The notes under the pieces were generated by a model. The model saw only the letters and a program-made list of their open reading frames with translations. It was not told the DNA's origin and did no database searches. Both the position numbers and the translations under genes were made by a program. 64,000 nt of DNA, from positions 35,179 to 99,178 of the forward strand of contig NZ_JARWNX010000046.1 in assembly GCF_029868385.1 (NCBI RefSeq), in the 5' to 3' direction. This DNA is from Nocardia cyriacigeorgica. Lineage in GTDB: Bacteria > Actinomycetota > Actinomycetes > Mycobacteriales > Mycobacteriaceae. Positions 48,374-58,008 of the stretch are shown piece by piece; positions within the stretch are counted from its first letter, which is position 1; each line of letters opens with the position of its first letter.

Positions 48374-48377
48374 GTCG

Positions 48378-50765
48378 TCATCGGGGGAAGGGCAGCGGGA
48401 TCGGGATGGGGATCGGTGGCAGTCGCGGCGGTGGCGGCAGCCCCGGTACGCCCGGCGGTGGTCCCTGCGGTCCCGGTGGCGGCGGGGTGCGCACCGTGCC
48501 GTCACTGACGTAGATCGTCACCAGTGACCCTGGAATGGCCGACCCGTTGGGTGAGGACCCGGTGACGGTGCCCTTCGGCGCCGATCCGGACGACTCCTGC
48601 GGGGTGACCTTGAAACCGGCCGCGATGAGCGCGGCCGTCGCCTCACCCTGTTTCATACCGACCACATCCGGCACCTGGGCGTTGTTGGCGCCGCGGACGT
48701 ACTTGTCGTCGAGCGGCGGCAGTACGGGCGGCGGGAACTGCCCGACCACGGGTTTGATCGCGTTGAACCAGGTTCTCGCGGGTTCGTTACCACCGAAGAG
48801 GCCGTTCGCATCGCTGGCTCCGCAGTTGCGCAGCGGGAAGGAGCAGATCTCGCCGGGGGTCGGGCTGTCGCCGTAGACGTAGACCGCCGAGGCCAGCGAG
48901 TTGGTGAAACCGACGAATGCCGAGGAGCGGTGGCTTTCGGTGGTTCCGGTCTTACCGGCCATCGGCAGTGTCCAGCCGGCGTTGGCGGCAGCACCGAACG
49001 CGGTACCACCGGCCTGGTCGTCCTTGCTCATGGCGTTGGCGAGGGTGTTGGCCAGGCCGGGCTCGACGACCTGCTCGCAGGCCTGCTGGGTCAGCGGCAC
49101 CTGCCGACCGCTGCGGTCGATCACTTCCTTGATCGGCGAGGGCGGGCACCATTTGCCGCCCGAGGCCAGCGTGGCGGCCACATTGGACAGCTCCAACGGG
49201 TTGATCGGCACCGGTCCGAGGGTGAACGAACCCAGGTTCTGGCCCTTGATCATGTCGGCGAGGCTCTGGTTGCCGTGCCCCGAGGTGCCGGGCTCGGTGT
49301 AGGAACGCATACCGAGGCGCACGGCCATATCGACGGTCGGCGTGACGCCGACCGCCTGGATGAGCTTGACGAACGCGGTGTTCGGCGAGGTCGCCAGCGC
49401 TTCGGTCACCGACATCGGCGATTTGTAGCGGCCCGCGTTCTCGACGCAGTAGGTGGCGGGCGGGCAGCCGGGCGCACCACCGTTACCCATGCCCTGGGCG
49501 TTGAACCGGCCCGGCACGTCGAGCTGGGCATTGATGCCCATGCCCTTCTCCATCGCGGCGGCCGTGGTGAACAGTTTGAACACCGAGCCCGCGCCGTCGC
49601 CGACCATCGAGTACGGCTGCGCCAGCAGCGTCTCGTGCGCCTCGCGGTTGAGGCCGTAGGTGCGGCTACTGGCCATGGCGAGTACCGGATGGGAATCCTG
49701 ACCGGGGCCGACCACCGACATCACCTCGGCGATGTTCTCCAGATCCGGCGGCGCGGCCTCGGAGACGGCGCGTTTGACCGAATCCTGCACGGCCGGGTCG
49801 AGGGTGGTGCGGATCAGGTAGCCGCCCTTGTCGATCTGCTCCCGGCTGATCCCGGCGTTGGCCAGGTATTGCAGCGCGTAATCGCAGAAGAAGCCGCGGT
49901 CGTTGGCCGCGATGCAGCCGCGCGGCAGGCCCTTGGGTTCGGGCAGCACGCCCAGCGGCTCGGTCTTGGCCTTGCGGAATTCGTCGGCGCGGCTGGGGAT
50001 GTTCTGGATCATGGTGTCCAGCACGGTGTTACGGCGGGCCAGCACGCCCTCGGTGTTGGTGTAGGGGTTGAGCTTCGAGCTGCTCTGCACCATGCCCGCG
50101 AGCATCGCCGACTGCGCGACGTTCAGCTCGGCGGCGTCGATACCGAAGTAGGTCTGCGCAGCATCCTGGATGCCGTAGGAGGAGTTACCGAACGGGACGA
50201 GGTTCAGATACCGGGTGAGGATCTCGTCCTTGGTCAGTTCCTTGTCCAGTGTCAGCGCCATCCGGATCTCGCGGATCTTGCGGGCAGGGGTGGTCTCGAT
50301 GGCGGCGCGGCGCTCGGCGTCGGTCTTGGCGACGACCAGCAGTTGGAAGTTCTTCACATACTGCTGGTCCAGCGTCGACGCACCCTGCTGCACCTCACCG
50401 CTGGTGGTGTTGGTGAGGAACGCGCGGAGCGTGCCCTGCCAGTCGACACCGTCGTGGTCGGCGAAACGGCGGTCTTCGATGGAGACGATCGCCAGCTTCA
50501 TATCGTTGGAGATCTTCTCGCTCGGCACCTCGAAGCGGCGTTGTTCATAGAGCCAGGCGATCGGATTGCCCGCCGCGTCGACCATTGTCGACACCGCGGG
50601 CACCGTGCCCTCGACCAACTCCGCCGAGACGTTGTCGACGGCGTCGGCGGCGCGGTTGGACACGAATCCGAAACCGCCTGCGAGCGGGAACAACAGCCCG
50701 GCGACGAGCACGGCGGCCAGCATGCAGCTAACGGCCAGCTTCGCGAGCGTATGTCTGATCGGCAC
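48378..50765 (-). CDS. ponA2: class A penicillin-binding protein with PASTA domain (PonA2-like)
   Basis: A 795-residue bifunctional peptidoglycan synthase. An N-terminal membrane helix (about 8-30) is followed by the GT51 glycosyltransferase (about 65-240; SIEDRRFADHDGVDWQG, QGASTLDQQYVKN) and the transpeptidase (about 315-650; SxxK in GSVFK, SPN in TSPNTAF, KTGTT). One PASTA domain (AQVPDVVGMKQGEATAALI, about 700-760) and a Pro-rich tail end the protein. It acts outside the membrane and is likely stress-related, as PonA2 is in mycobacteria. The gene order matches Rv3682. Confidence 0.94.
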   Translation of the reverse strand: MPIRHTLAKLAVSCMLAAVLVAGLLFPLAGGFGFVSNRAADAVDNVSAELVEGTVPAVSTMVDAAGNPIAWLYEQRRFEVPSEKISNDMKLAIVSIEDRRFADHDGVDWQGTLRAFLTNTTSGEVQQGASTLDQQYVKNFQLLVVAKTDAERRAAIETTPARKIREIRMALTLDKELTKDEILTRYLNLVPFGNSSYGIQDAAQTYFGIDAAELNVAQSAMLAGMVQSSSKLNPYTNTEGVLARRNTVLDTMIQNIPSRADEFRKAKTEPLGVLPEPKGLPRGCIAANDRGFFCDYALQYLANAGISREQIDKGGYLIRTTLDPAVQDSVKRAVSEAAPPDLENIAEVMSVVGPGQDSHPVLAMASSRTYGLNREAHETLLAQPYSMVGDGAGSVFKLFTTAAAMEKGMGINAQLDVPGRFNAQGMGNGGAPGCPPATYCVENAGRYKSPMSVTEALATSPNTAFVKLIQAVGVTPTVDMAVRLGMRSYTEPGTSGHGNQSLADMIKGQNLGSFTLGPVPINPLELSNVAATLASGGKWCPPSPIKEVIDRSGRQVPLTQQACEQVVEPGLANTLANAMSKDDQAGGTAFGAAANAGWTLPMAGKTGTTESHRSSAFVGFTNSLASAVYVYGDSPTPGEICSFPLRNCGASDANGLFGGNEPARTWFNAIKPVVGQFPPPVLPPLDDKYVRGANNAQVPDVVGMKQGEATAALIAAGFKVTPQESSGSAPKGTVTGSSPNGSAIPGSLVTIYVSDGTVRTPPPPGPQGPPPGVPGLPPPPRLPPIPIPIPLPFPR

Positions 50766-50995
50766 GGGACCAGCCTAAGGGGTGGGCCACCAGCTCTTGC
50801 GGGTGTGTTTGGCCCGAATTGCTGGATTGCAGGTCGGGGCCGGTGCGACACCGTATCGAGGTGGTGGCGACGGGGCAGTGGGCATCTCGTTCGATCGAAC
50901 ACCCGATAACGGTCGATTCTGTGGTGTGTCGCGATTGGATCACTGGCGTGTCGCGTGGTCGCGGCACGGACGTACCAAAAAATCACAGCTCGGTC

Positions 50996-51025
50996 TTGAC
51001 CTTCCCGCATACCTTTACCTAGATT
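50996..51025 (+). promoter_or_regulatory. candidate whiB4 promoter
   Basis: TTGACC (50996-51001) and TAGATT (51020-51025) are 18 bases apart, giving a 5' leader of about 130 bases before the whiB4 ATG. Confidence 0.5.
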
Positions 51026-51035
51026 GAGAACCCAG

Positions 51036-51051
51036 TGTGATAGAGGTAACA
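51036..51051 (+). promoter_or_regulatory. candidate CRP/GlxR site upstream of whiB4
   Basis: TGTGATAGAGGTAACA fits the TGTGA-N6-TCACA actinobacterial CRP consensus with one mismatch. It lies just downstream of the predicted -10, where binding would repress. Confidence 0.45.
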
Positions 51052-51161
51052 CTCAAAGTGGAATGTGGTGCAGTTCGCAGCGGGGTTTGGGTTGCTGCGA
51101 TGCTGACACGCGATTCTGGAGCGCCGTTCACCGGTGTTCGGACAGCAAAGGGGCACACCAA

Positions 51162-51485
51162 ATGCACATGACAACCCCCATCGCTCGATTGGACGTAGAG
51201 CAGGCCGAGGCGAGGATCGCTTGGGTATCCGAGGCTCGATGCAAGGAAGTAGACCCCGATCAGCTGTTCGTACGAGGCGCGGCGCAGCGCAAAGCGGCAA
51301 CGATTTGCAGGCACTGCCCGGTGTTGATGCAGTGCGGAGCCGACGCACTCGACAACCGGGTCGAGTTCGGCGTGTGGGGCGGAATGACCGAACGGCAGCG
51401 GCGCGCGCTGCTCAAACAGCACCCCGAAGTGACGTCATGGGCCGATTTCTTCCAAGCCCAACGCCAACATCAGGTGGCTATGTGA
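51162..51485 (+). CDS. whiB4: WhiB-family iron-sulfur regulator, WhiB4
   Basis: A 107-residue Wbl protein. The 4Fe-4S ligands are Cys27, Cys49, Cys52 and Cys58 (C-x21-C-x2-C-x5-C). The GVWGGM turn and basic ERQRRALL segment follow, as in DNA-binding Wbl proteins. WhiB4 of mycobacteria senses oxygen and oxidants and controls redox and cell-wall drug responses. The ATG at 51162 has AAAGGGG eight bases upstream; ATG 51168 is an alternative. Its position between ponA2 and two ArsA-like ATPases matches Rv3681c. Confidence 0.94.
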   Translation: MHMTTPIARLDVEQAEARIAWVSEARCKEVDPDQLFVRGAAQRKAATICRHCPVLMQCGADALDNRVEFGVWGGMTERQRRALLKQHPEVTSWADFFQAQRQHQVAM

Positions 51486-52632
51486 CCGGAACGGCCGAAT
51501 CCGAGGCCGGAGTCCGGGTGAGCTGATCGCCGACCGCGCGGAGCGCTTCGAGATCGGAGACCTCGAAGGGCAGCGCGGTCACCGGCACGATCGGCACCCG
51601 AGGGTGGGCCCCGGTGAAGCGCAACAGCAGGTGTCGTTCCCGCTTGGCGGTGGCCACCCGGTGCGCATGGATCCGCAGCACCGCCGCCGTCAGCGGGTTC
51701 GATTCGGCCAGCTGATCAGCGGCGGTCAGCGCGTGATCGGCGGAGAGCGCGCTCAGCACCGGATGGGTCCGATTCAGCACCAGCCCGGCCAGCGGCATCT
51801 TCTCGGTGGAGAGCCGGTCGACGAAGAACGAGGCCTCACGCAGGGCATCCGGTTCGGGCGCCGCCACCACGAGGAAATGCGTACCCGGTGTGGACAGCAT
51901 TGCGAAGGTCCGGTTGGCCCGGTCCTGGAAACCGCCGAACAGTGATTCCAGTGATTGCAGGAAAAGCGAAGCGTCCTTGAGCATTTGACCGCCGACGATC
52001 GTCGACACGCCGCGCACCGCCAGACTCATCGCGCCGGTGACGAACCGGCCGACACCGCGGCCCGGCGCCATGATCACGCGGATCATCCGGCCGTTGAGGA
52101 AATTGCCGAGCCGTTTGGGCGCGTCGAGGAAGTCGAGCGCGTTGCGCGATGGGGGAGTGTCGACCACGATCAGATCCCACTCACCCCGGTTCGCCAACTG
52201 GCCGAGCTTCTCCATCGCCATGTACTCCTGCGTCCCACCGAAGGACGATGCGACCGTCTGATAGAAGGGGTTGGCGAAGATCTGCTCGGCCTTGTCCGGG
52301 CTGGTGTGCTCGAGCACCATATCGTCGAAGGTGCGGCGCATATTGAGCATCATCGCGTGCAGTTCGCCCTTGACCTCCGGACCGAGTTCCACCCGCTGCG
52401 GGGTGTTGTCGAGATCGGCGACACCGAGCGATTGGGCCAGTCGGCGCGCCGGATCAATGGTCAGCACGACCACCTTGCGTCCGGCCTCGGCCGCCCGCAA
52501 CGCGATGGCCGCCGCGGTGGTCGTCTTTCCGACACCGCCGGACCCGCAGCACACCACCACGCGTGCGGTCGGATCGCCGATGATCGTCGAGATGTCCAGC
52601 TGTGGGGCGCCTGCCTGCTGCGGCGTGCTCAT
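51478..52632 (-). CDS. ArsA/GET3-like ATPase, second of pair (Rv3680-like)
   Basis: A 384-residue anion-transporting-type ATPase. Walker A is [15 protein letters not shown] near residue 30, with [13 protein letters not shown] and [17 protein letters not shown] as switch segments. No arsenic-efflux pump is nearby; in mycobacteria the Rv3679-Rv3680 pair forms a BagAB-type complex linked to glycerol and nitric-oxide tolerance. Its ATG overlaps the stop of the first ATPase gene (ATGA), so a heteromer is expected. The 3' end overlaps the end of whiB4 by eight bases. Confidence 0.9.
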   Translation of the reverse strand: MSTPQQAGAPQLDISTIIGDPTARVVVCCGSGGVGKTTTAAAIALRAAEAGRKVVVLTIDPARRLAQSLGVADLDNTPQRVELGPEVKGELHAMMLNMRRTFDDMVLEHTSPDKAEQIFANPFYQTVASSFGGTQEYMAMEKLGQLANRGEWDLIVVDTPPSRNALDFLDAPKRLGNFLNGRMIRVIMAPGRGVGRFVTGAMSLAVRGVSTIVGGQMLKDASLFLQSLESLFGGFQDRANRTFAMLSTPGTHFLVVAAPEPDALREASFFVDRLSTEKMPLAGLVLNRTHPVLSALSADHALTAADQLAESNPLTAAVLRIHAHRVATAKRERHLLLRFTGAHPRVPIVPVTALPFEVSDLEALRAVGDQLTRTPASDSAVPVT

Positions 52633-53666
52633 CGGACTCCCTGTGCGGTGAGATGTTCGGCCAGCTCGTAGAGCCCGCCGAGATCCATGCCATCGGTGAG
52701 CGCGGGCAGCGAGATCCTGGCGATATCGATGGTGGCGAGTTCGCGCGCGCTCTCGTCCTGGGCGCGCAGCGTGGCCGAATGCTCGACGGTCTCGGTGATC
52801 AAGCCATGGAAATCGTTGTCCGACAGGTTGATTGCCGCGCTCTCCAGCCCGGCTCGCACCTCGGCGATGTCGATATCGCCTGCCGCCGCGAGATCGCGTT
52901 GTTCTGCGGGCAGTTCGTCACGGCTGGCGCGGTTGACGATCACGGTGCCGATGCGCAGGTCGGCTTCGGTCAATTCGGCGATCGCGTCGGCGGTTTCCTG
53001 TACCGGAAGCGCTTCGAGCAGCGTCACCAGATGGATCATGGTCTGATCCGAATGCAGCAGCTTCGATACACCCTCGGCCTGTGCGGCGATCGGCCCGCCC
53101 TTGGCGACCTCGGCCATGGCCTGGGTGACATCGAGGAAGCTCGCGATCCGTCCGGTGGGCGGCGCGTCCACCACGATCTCGTCGTAGACCGGCTTGCCCG
53201 CCTTGTCCACCCGGACGGCGCACTCCTTGATCTTGCCGGTCAGGATCACATCCCGCAGACCGGGCGCGATGGTGGTGACGAACTCGATGGCCCCCATTCG
53301 GCGCATGGCCCGGCCCGCGAACCCGAGGTTGTAGAACATGTCCAGGTATTCGAGGAAGGCGTGCTCGATATCGAGCGCGAGCGCCACCACTTCACCGCCA
53401 CCGTCGGCGGTGGCGATCCTGGTTTCGGTGGGCGGCAGCGGTGGCAGGTCGAACAGCTGGGCGATGGACTGTCTGCTCTCCACCTCGACCAGCAGCACCC
53501 GACGTCCCCCCGCGGCCAGCGCCAGCGCCAGCGACGCTGCCACCGTGGATTTTCCGGTCCCGCCCTTACCCGACACATAGTGCAGGCGGGCCTTGGCGGC
53601 GCGGTCCGGCCAGCCGGTCGACGGCTCCGGATCGGCCGAAACCGGCGCTGTTGTTGGTGCTCCCAC
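52629..53666 (-). CDS. ArsA/GET3-like ATPase, first of pair (Rv3679-like)
   Basis: A 345-residue P-loop ATPase. The deviant Walker A is [20 protein letters not shown] near residue 30; [18 protein letters not shown] is the switch II region. It pairs with the next gene, as in the Rv3679-Rv3680 (BagA-BagB) complex. The GTG at 53666 is used; upstream in-frame TTG at 53705 would add 13 residues. No clear RBS is visible, so a leaderless transcript is possible. It is divergent from the DUF4177 gene. Confidence 0.88.
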   Translation of the reverse strand: MGAPTTAPVSADPEPSTGWPDRAAKARLHYVSGKGGTGKSTVAASLALALAAGGRRVLLVEVESRQSIAQLFDLPPLPPTETRIATADGGGEVVALALDIEHAFLEYLDMFYNLGFAGRAMRRMGAIEFVTTIAPGLRDVILTGKIKECAVRVDKAGKPVYDEIVVDAPPTGRIASFLDVTQAMAEVAKGGPIAAQAEGVSKLLHSDQTMIHLVTLLEALPVQETADAIAELTEADLRIGTVIVNRASRDELPAEQRDLAAAGDIDIAEVRAGLESAAINLSDNDFHGLITETVEHSATLRAQDESARELATIDIARISLPALTDGMDLGGLYELAEHLTAQGVR

Positions 53667-53818
53667 GTTCGCGAGCCTATAACCCGTTCTGAGATCGCGC
53701 CCCAAGGATCCCGATACCGAAGGTGTGGTGTATCAGACAGTGACGTTCGCCTCGTATGACCCGTGGCCGGTCCGGCCGCGGTCGGAACGTGGCACGCCGC
53801 ACCCATTAGGCTCCAGCC

Positions 53819-53983
53819 ATGAGCGATGTGACCCTGTGGGAGTACGCGACCGTTCCGCTGCTCACCCATGCGACCAAGCAGATCCTCGACCAGTGGGGCG
53901 CCGACGGCTGGGAACTGGTGACCGTGCTGCCCGGCCCGACCGGTGAGCAGCACGTGGCGTACCTGAAGCGTCCGAAGCAGTAG
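53819..53983 (+). CDS. DUF4177-type small protein (Rv3678A-like)
   Basis: A 54-residue protein, MSDVTLWEYATVPLLTHATK at the start and GWELVTVLPGP in the middle, the DUF4177 pattern of a strand-helix-strand unit. It corresponds to the small ORF beside Rv3678c in M. tuberculosis. It is 11 bases upstream of the RidA gene and heads a three-gene run. The function is unknown. Confidence 0.88.
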   Translation: MSDVTLWEYATVPLLTHATKQILDQWGADGWELVTVLPGPTGEQHVAYLKRPKQ

Positions 53984-53994
53984 GGCGGGCCGAT

Positions 53995-54483
53995 ATGGCT
54001 ATCGAATCGCCCGCGGCCGAACCCGCAACCCCCTGGCAACGCAATCTGGCCCGGCTCGGACTGAGCCTGCCCGAGGTCGCGGCGCCGGTCGCCGCCTACC
54101 TTCCCGCGGTACGCACCGGCTCGCTGGTCTACACCTCGGGGCAGCTGCCGTTCGTCTCGGGCGCGCTGTCGGTGACCGGCAAGGTCGGCGCCGAGGTGTC
54201 GCTGGAGCAGGCCGCCGAGGCCGCCCGGCTGTGTGGGCTCAACGCGCTGGCCGCGGTGCACGATCTGGTCGGGCTCGACGAGGTGGTGCGGATCGTGAAG
54301 GTGGTCGGATTCGTCGCGTCGGCGCCCGGTTTCACCGATCAGCCGCTGGTCATCAATGGCGCCTCGGAGTTCCTCGGTGAGGTCTTCGGCGCCGCTGGCA
54401 CGCATGCGCGCTCGGCGGTCGGGGTGTCGGAGCTGCCGAAGAACGCGCCGGTCGAGGTCGAACTCATCGCCGAGGTGCGGTGA
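53995..54483 (+). CDS. RidA (YjgF/YER057c/UK114) family protein
   Basis: A 162-residue protein of the RidA/YjgF family: SLVYTSGQLPFVSGAL, AARLCGLNALAAVHDLVGLDEV and ARSAVGVSELPKNAPVEVE cover the chorismate-mutase-like fold and end with the conserved PxxxxVEVE. Canonical RidA hydrolyses reactive enamines and imines using an Arg near residue 105; that Arg is not clear in this YjgF subgroup. The position matches Rv3678c. It is followed 15 bases later by the MBL hydrolase gene. Confidence 0.9.
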   Translation: MAIESPAAEPATPWQRNLARLGLSLPEVAAPVAAYLPAVRTGSLVYTSGQLPFVSGALSVTGKVGAEVSLEQAAEAARLCGLNALAAVHDLVGLDEVVRIVKVVGFVASAPGFTDQPLVINGASEFLGEVFGAAGTHARSAVGVSELPKNAPVEVELIAEVR

Positions 54484-54498
54484 TCAGGAGGTAGGTCC

Positions 54499-55290
54499 AT
54501 GACGCTGAGCCATCCCGCGTACGGACAGGTGCGGCAGGTCACGCCGACGGCGGCGGTCCTGCTCGCCGACAATCCCGGCCAGATGACCCTGGACGGGACG
54601 AACACCTGGATCCTGCGGGCGCCCGGCGGCTCCGGGTACGTCGTGGTCGATCCGGGTCCGAAGAAGCGTGAGCACATCGAGGCCATCGCACGGGCGACCG
54701 ACGGCGATATCGCGCTCACCCTGATCACGCACCGGCATTCCGATCACACCGACGGTATCGATCGCCTGGTGAAGCTGACCGGAACGCCGGTGCGAGCCAC
54801 CGACGGCGCGTATCTACGCGGCAGCGACGCGGTGCTGACCGACGGTGAGGTGATCGTCGCCGCCGGACTGCGCATCAGCGTGCTGCACACCCCCGGCCAT
54901 ACCGGGGATTCGGTGAGTTTCGTGCTCGACGATGCCGTGTTGACCGGCGATACCATCCTCGGTCGCGGCACCACGGTGCTCGATTCGACCGACGGGACGC
55001 TCGGCGATTACCTGCGATCGCTGGATCGGTTGGTCGATGCGGGTGCCGGTAAGGCGCTGCTGCCCGCGCACGGCCCCGATCATCCCGATCTCGAACCCGT
55101 CGCGCGCTACTACATCGCGCATCGTCACGAGCGCCTGGAACAGGTGCGCGCGGCGTTGGTCGAACTCGGACCCGATGCCGGGCCGATGGCGGTGGTCCGC
55201 AAGGTGTACGCGGATGTGGACAAGAAGCTGTGGCTGGCGGCACGCAGTTCGGTGCAGGCTCAGCTGGAGTATCTGCGGTCGCAGTCCTGA
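54499..55290 (+). CDS. MBL-fold metallo-hydrolase (Rv3677c-like, LACTB2 type)
   Basis: A 263-residue metallo-beta-lactamase-fold hydrolase. Zinc ligands are seen in THRHSDHTDGID (HxHxDH), HTPGHTGDS, and DDAVLTGDTILG. A C-terminal helical domain (about 190-263) resembles LACTB2 endoribonucleases. The RBS AGGAGG precedes the ATG. The gene order matches Rv3677c in M. tuberculosis. A 13-bp hairpin terminator separates it from crp. Confidence 0.9.
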   Translation: MTLSHPAYGQVRQVTPTAAVLLADNPGQMTLDGTNTWILRAPGGSGYVVVDPGPKKREHIEAIARATDGDIALTLITHRHSDHTDGIDRLVKLTGTPVRATDGAYLRGSDAVLTDGEVIVAAGLRISVLHTPGHTGDSVSFVLDDAVLTGDTILGRGTTVLDSTDGTLGDYLRSLDRLVDAGAGKALLPAHGPDHPDLEPVARYYIAHRHERLEQVRAALVELGPDAGPMAVVRKVYADVDKKLWLAARSSVQAQLEYLRSQS

Positions 55291-55300
55291 CCGGTCGCAT

Positions 55301-55340
55301 GTTCGAGGCCCGGTCCGCAATAGGCGGCCGGGCCTCGAAC
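55301..55340. terminator. bidirectional terminator between MBL hydrolase gene and crp
   Basis: A perfect 13-bp stem: GTTCGAGGCCCGG (55301-55313) with CCGGGCCTCGAAC (55328-55340). Confidence 0.87.
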
Positions 55341-55362
55341 GATTATGCGGATGTGCGTGCGA

Positions 55363-56037
55363 TCAGCGCGCGCGACGGGCCAGACGCTCGGAATCCGAGA
55401 TCAGCACGCTCTTACCCTCGAGCCGCAGCCAGCCACGATGCGCGAAGTCGGCGAGCGCCTTGTTCACGGTCTCGCGGGAGGCGCCGACCAGCTGGGCGAT
55501 CTCTTCCTGGGTGAGATCGTGCGTGACGCGCAGCGCACCGGCCTCCTGGGTGCCGAACCGCTGGGCGAGCTGCAACAGTGCCTTGGCGACTCGACCGGGG
55601 ACGTCGGTGAAGATGAGGTCGGCGAGGTTGTTGTTGGTGCGGCGCAGGCGGCGGGCCAGCACGCGCAGCAACTGCTCGGCGATCTCGGGGCGCTGGTCGA
55701 TCCAGGACTTGAGCGCCTCACGGTCCATGGTGACCGCGCGGACCTCGGTGACCGTGGTCGCGGTCGAGGTACGCGGACCGGGGTCGAAGATCGACAGCTC
55801 GCCGAACATGTCCGACGGGCCCATGATGGTCAGCAGGTTCTCCCGGCCGTCCGGGGAACGGCGACCGATCTTCACCTTGCCGGACGTGATGATGTACAGC
55901 CGATCGCCGGGCTCGCCCTCGTTGAAGATGACATGGCCGCGCGGGAAATCCACGGGCTGTAGTTGTTTGGCGAGTGCCGCCACCGCGGTGGGCTCCACGC
56001 CTTGGAAGATGCCTGCTCTGGCGAGGGCCTCGTCCAC
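55363..56037 (-). CDS. crp: cAMP receptor protein (CRP/GlxR, Rv3676-like)
   Basis: A 224-residue regulator, the same length as M. tuberculosis CRP. The N-terminal cyclic-nucleotide domain has [18 protein letters not shown] and the phosphate-binding cassette [17 protein letters not shown]. The C-terminal winged helix carries [20 protein letters not shown]. The GTG at 56037 is preceded by AAGGAG. As a global regulator it would bind TGTGA-N6-TCACA sites; a candidate lies upstream of whiB4 in this window. A perfect 12-bp-arm palindrome lies 95-125 bases upstream of its start. Confidence 0.95.
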   Translation of the reverse strand: MDEALARAGIFQGVEPTAVAALAKQLQPVDFPRGHVIFNEGEPGDRLYIITSGKVKIGRRSPDGRENLLTIMGPSDMFGELSIFDPGPRTSTATTVTEVRAVTMDREALKSWIDQRPEIAEQLLRVLARRLRRTNNNLADLIFTDVPGRVAKALLQLAQRFGTQEAGALRVTHDLTQEEIAQLVGASRETVNKALADFAHRGWLRLEGKSVLISDSERLARRAR

Positions 56038-56131
56038 GAATGTGCTCCTTATGGGAATTGGCTGTAGTCCTGGACCGAAGTGGGTCGGCCGACAGTGCAG
56101 TCTACGCGGCATTCATGGCGCGTAGTGACAG

Positions 56132-56161
56132 ACACCACGTAATGACCGGATTACGTGGTGT
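56132..56161. promoter_or_regulatory. perfect 12-bp inverted repeat upstream of crp
   Basis: ACACCACGTAAT (56132-56143), six bases GACCGG, ATTACGTGGTGT (56150-56161). It could be the terminator of the small membrane-protein gene that ends at 56182, or an operator for crp. Confidence 0.6.
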
Positions 56162-56181
56162 GAACGTCGTATCGTTCGGGC

Positions 56182-56424
56182 TCAGCTGGCCCGGGCGATG
56201 TCCAGCTCTTCCGTGCGGGAGCGGCGCCTGCGCATGCGGGCCACCGCCGCGGGCAGACCGAGCCTTGTCAGCTCTTTCACCTCGGCGTTGCTTGCCTTGT
56301 CCAAGTACAGCTGAACTTCTTCGTCGGGTTCGAGAAGTTTGCGGAGCCGGTTCTCGACCCGCTCCATACCCAGGGCGAACAGCATCAAAGCCACTGGGAA
56401 GAGCACCACAGCGAGTCCTTGCAT
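56182..56424 (-). CDS. small membrane protein (Rv3675-like position)
   Basis: An 80-residue protein with one N-terminal membrane helix ([19 protein letters not shown]), then a charged cytoplasmic region with an Arg-rich patch ([12 protein letters not shown]). It occupies the slot of Rv3675 (possible membrane protein) between crp and nth. The ATG at 56424 is the best start; no strong RBS is seen. It is divergent from nth. The function is unknown. Confidence 0.75.
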   Translation of the reverse strand: MQGLAVVLFPVALMLFALGMERVENRLRKLLEPDEEVQLYLDKASNAEVKELTRLGLPAAVARMRRRRSRTEELDIARAS

Positions 56425-56515
56425 GCCGAGCAGTAAACACTGTCCAGGTCTCAGATGGAACACGGCACCAGATCTCGGAAGGCAACGATGTCGGTGCGTT
56501 CCGTATGGTGGACGG

Positions 56516-57349
56516 GTGCCTGCCTCCCCCTCTACCGCCGCCGGGATCGGGCCTTCGGCCACCGCGGCGGCGGCTGGTCCTGCGGCAGCGGCCGCAGGCG
56601 CGTCGAGACCGAAAACCCGCGCTCGACCGGCGGAAACCCGGCTCGGTCTCGTGCGCCGTGCCCGCCGGATGAACCGGAAACTGGCACTTGCATTTCCGGA
56701 CGCGCATTGCGAATTGGATTTCACCACTCCGCTGGAATTGGCGGTCGCGACAATACTTTCCGCGCAGTGCACCGATGTGCGCGTGAATCTCACCACGCCC
56801 GCGCTTTTTGCCAAGTACCCTGACGCCCGCGCATATGCCGAGGCCAATCGCGCCGAGCTGGAGGAGTACATCCGCCCCACCGGCTTCTATCGGAACAAAA
56901 CGAACTCGCTCATCGGGCTCGGACAGGCCCTCCTGGAAAATTTCGATGGTGAGTTGCCTCACACCATGGAGGAACTGGTCCGGTTACCCGGCATCGGGCG
57001 CAAGACTGCCAACGTCATCCTCGGCAACGCGTTCGGGGTGCCGGGTATCACCGTCGACACCCACTTCGGCAGGCTGGTGCGCCGCTGGGGATGGACGACC
57101 GAAGAGGATCCGGTCAAGGTCGAACACGCCGTCGGCGAGCTGATCGAGCGCAAGGAGTGGACACTGCTGTCCCATCGGGTGATCTTCCACGGTCGCCGGG
57201 TCTGCCATGCGCGCAAACCGGCCTGCGGGGTATGCCTGCTGGCCAAGGACTGCCCCTCGTTCGGGATCGGGCCGACCGATCCGGACGTCGCCGCCGAGCT
57301 GGTGAAGGGGCCGGAAGCGGAGCATCTGCTCGAGCTGGTGGGCCGGTGA
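56516..57349 (+). CDS. nth: endonuclease III
   Basis: A 277-residue base-excision repair glycosylase/AP lyase acting on oxidised pyrimidines. The helix-hairpin-helix is [18 protein letters not shown] (catalytic Lys), the catalytic Asp is in VDTHFGRL, and the 4Fe-4S ligands form C-x6-C-x2-C-x5-C ([17 protein letters not shown]). A roughly 50-residue Ala/Pro-rich N-terminal extension precedes the core; the GTG at 56516 is in frame but lacks a good RBS, so a start nearer MNRKLALAF cannot be excluded. Its TGA overlaps the next GTG. Confidence 0.94.
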   Translation: MPASPSTAAGIGPSATAAAAGPAAAAAGASRPKTRARPAETRLGLVRRARRMNRKLALAFPDAHCELDFTTPLELAVATILSAQCTDVRVNLTTPALFAKYPDARAYAEANRAELEEYIRPTGFYRNKTNSLIGLGQALLENFDGELPHTMEELVRLPGIGRKTANVILGNAFGVPGITVDTHFGRLVRRWGWTTEEDPVKVEHAVGELIERKEWTLLSHRVIFHGRRVCHARKPACGVCLLAKDCPSFGIGPTDPDVAAELVKGPEAEHLLELVGR

Positions 57350-58008
57350 GCCGAGTTCCCGTCGTCTGGCGCTGGATGCTGTCGGCGCTGATCGTGGTGA
57401 TCGCGCTGGCCGTGGCCCTGTGGCCGCGCGGCACCGACGACGCCGACCGCGTGGCCGACCACGCCACCTCGGCAGCACGGGTCGATCCGCAGTCGCGCGC
57501 CGCCGCCGGTCTCGCGCCGTGCCCGCATCCCGCCGACGGCTCGGTGGGTTCGGGCCCGCTGGCCGGACTGTCGCTGACCTGTGTGGCCGACGGACAGCCC
57601 GTCGACCTCGCCGCCGCTCTCGCGGGTAAGCCCGCGGTCCTGAATCTGTGGGCCTACTGGTGCGAGCCGTGCCGGACCGAGCTGCCGATCCTCCAGGAGT
57701 ACGCGAACAGCGTAGGTCCGGCGGTGACGGTGCTGACGGTGCACAGCGATCCCGACGAGAACAAGGCGCTGGCCATGCTCGCCGCATTGAACGATGAGCA
57801 GCGCACCGCGGGTCGACCACCGTTGACCATGCCTGCCGTCGAGGATCCGGGCGCCGCGGTACGCGCGGCCGCCGGTGCGCCGACCGCGCTGCCGATCACC
57901 GTGCTGGTGCGCCCGGACGGTTCGATCGCCGAATACCTCGCCCGTCCGTTCCACGATGTCGCCGACATCGCCGACACCGTCTCCGGGGCGCTTGGAGTCT
58001 CACCATGA
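57346..58008 (+). CDS. membrane-anchored thioredoxin-like protein (Rv3673c-like)
   Basis: A 220-residue TlpA/ResA-type protein with one N-terminal membrane helix ([17 protein letters not shown]) and an extracytoplasmic thioredoxin fold. The redox motif is WCEPC in [17 protein letters not shown]. Two more Cys (APCPHP, LTCVAD) lie before the fold. It probably reduces or forms disulfides in exported proteins such as MarP, encoded two genes on. Start GTG overlaps the nth stop (GTGA). Confidence 0.9.
   Translation: MSRVPVVWRWMLSALIVVIALAVALWPRGTDDADRVADHATSAARVDPQSRAAAGLAPCPHPADGSVGSGPLAGLSLTCVADGQPVDLAAALAGKPAVLNLWAYWCEPCRTELPILQEYANSVGPAVTVLTVHSDPDENKALAMLAALNDEQRTAGRPPLTMPAVEDPGAAVRAAAGAPTALPITVLVRPDGSIAEYLARPFHDVADIADTVSGALGVSP

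Larger units (their letters stand above)
50766..51161. other. ponA2-whiB4 divergent intergenic region
   Basis: No gene is seen. It contains the whiB4 promoter (50996-51025) and a CRP-type candidate site (51036-51051). The remainder shows no clear repeat or structure. Confidence 0.5.

Noticed and set aside
51478..53666. Arsenic resistance operon from the two ArsA-like ATPases
   Set aside because: No arsB, arsC or arsR is present; the pair and its context match the BagAB-type Rv3679-Rv3680 genes.
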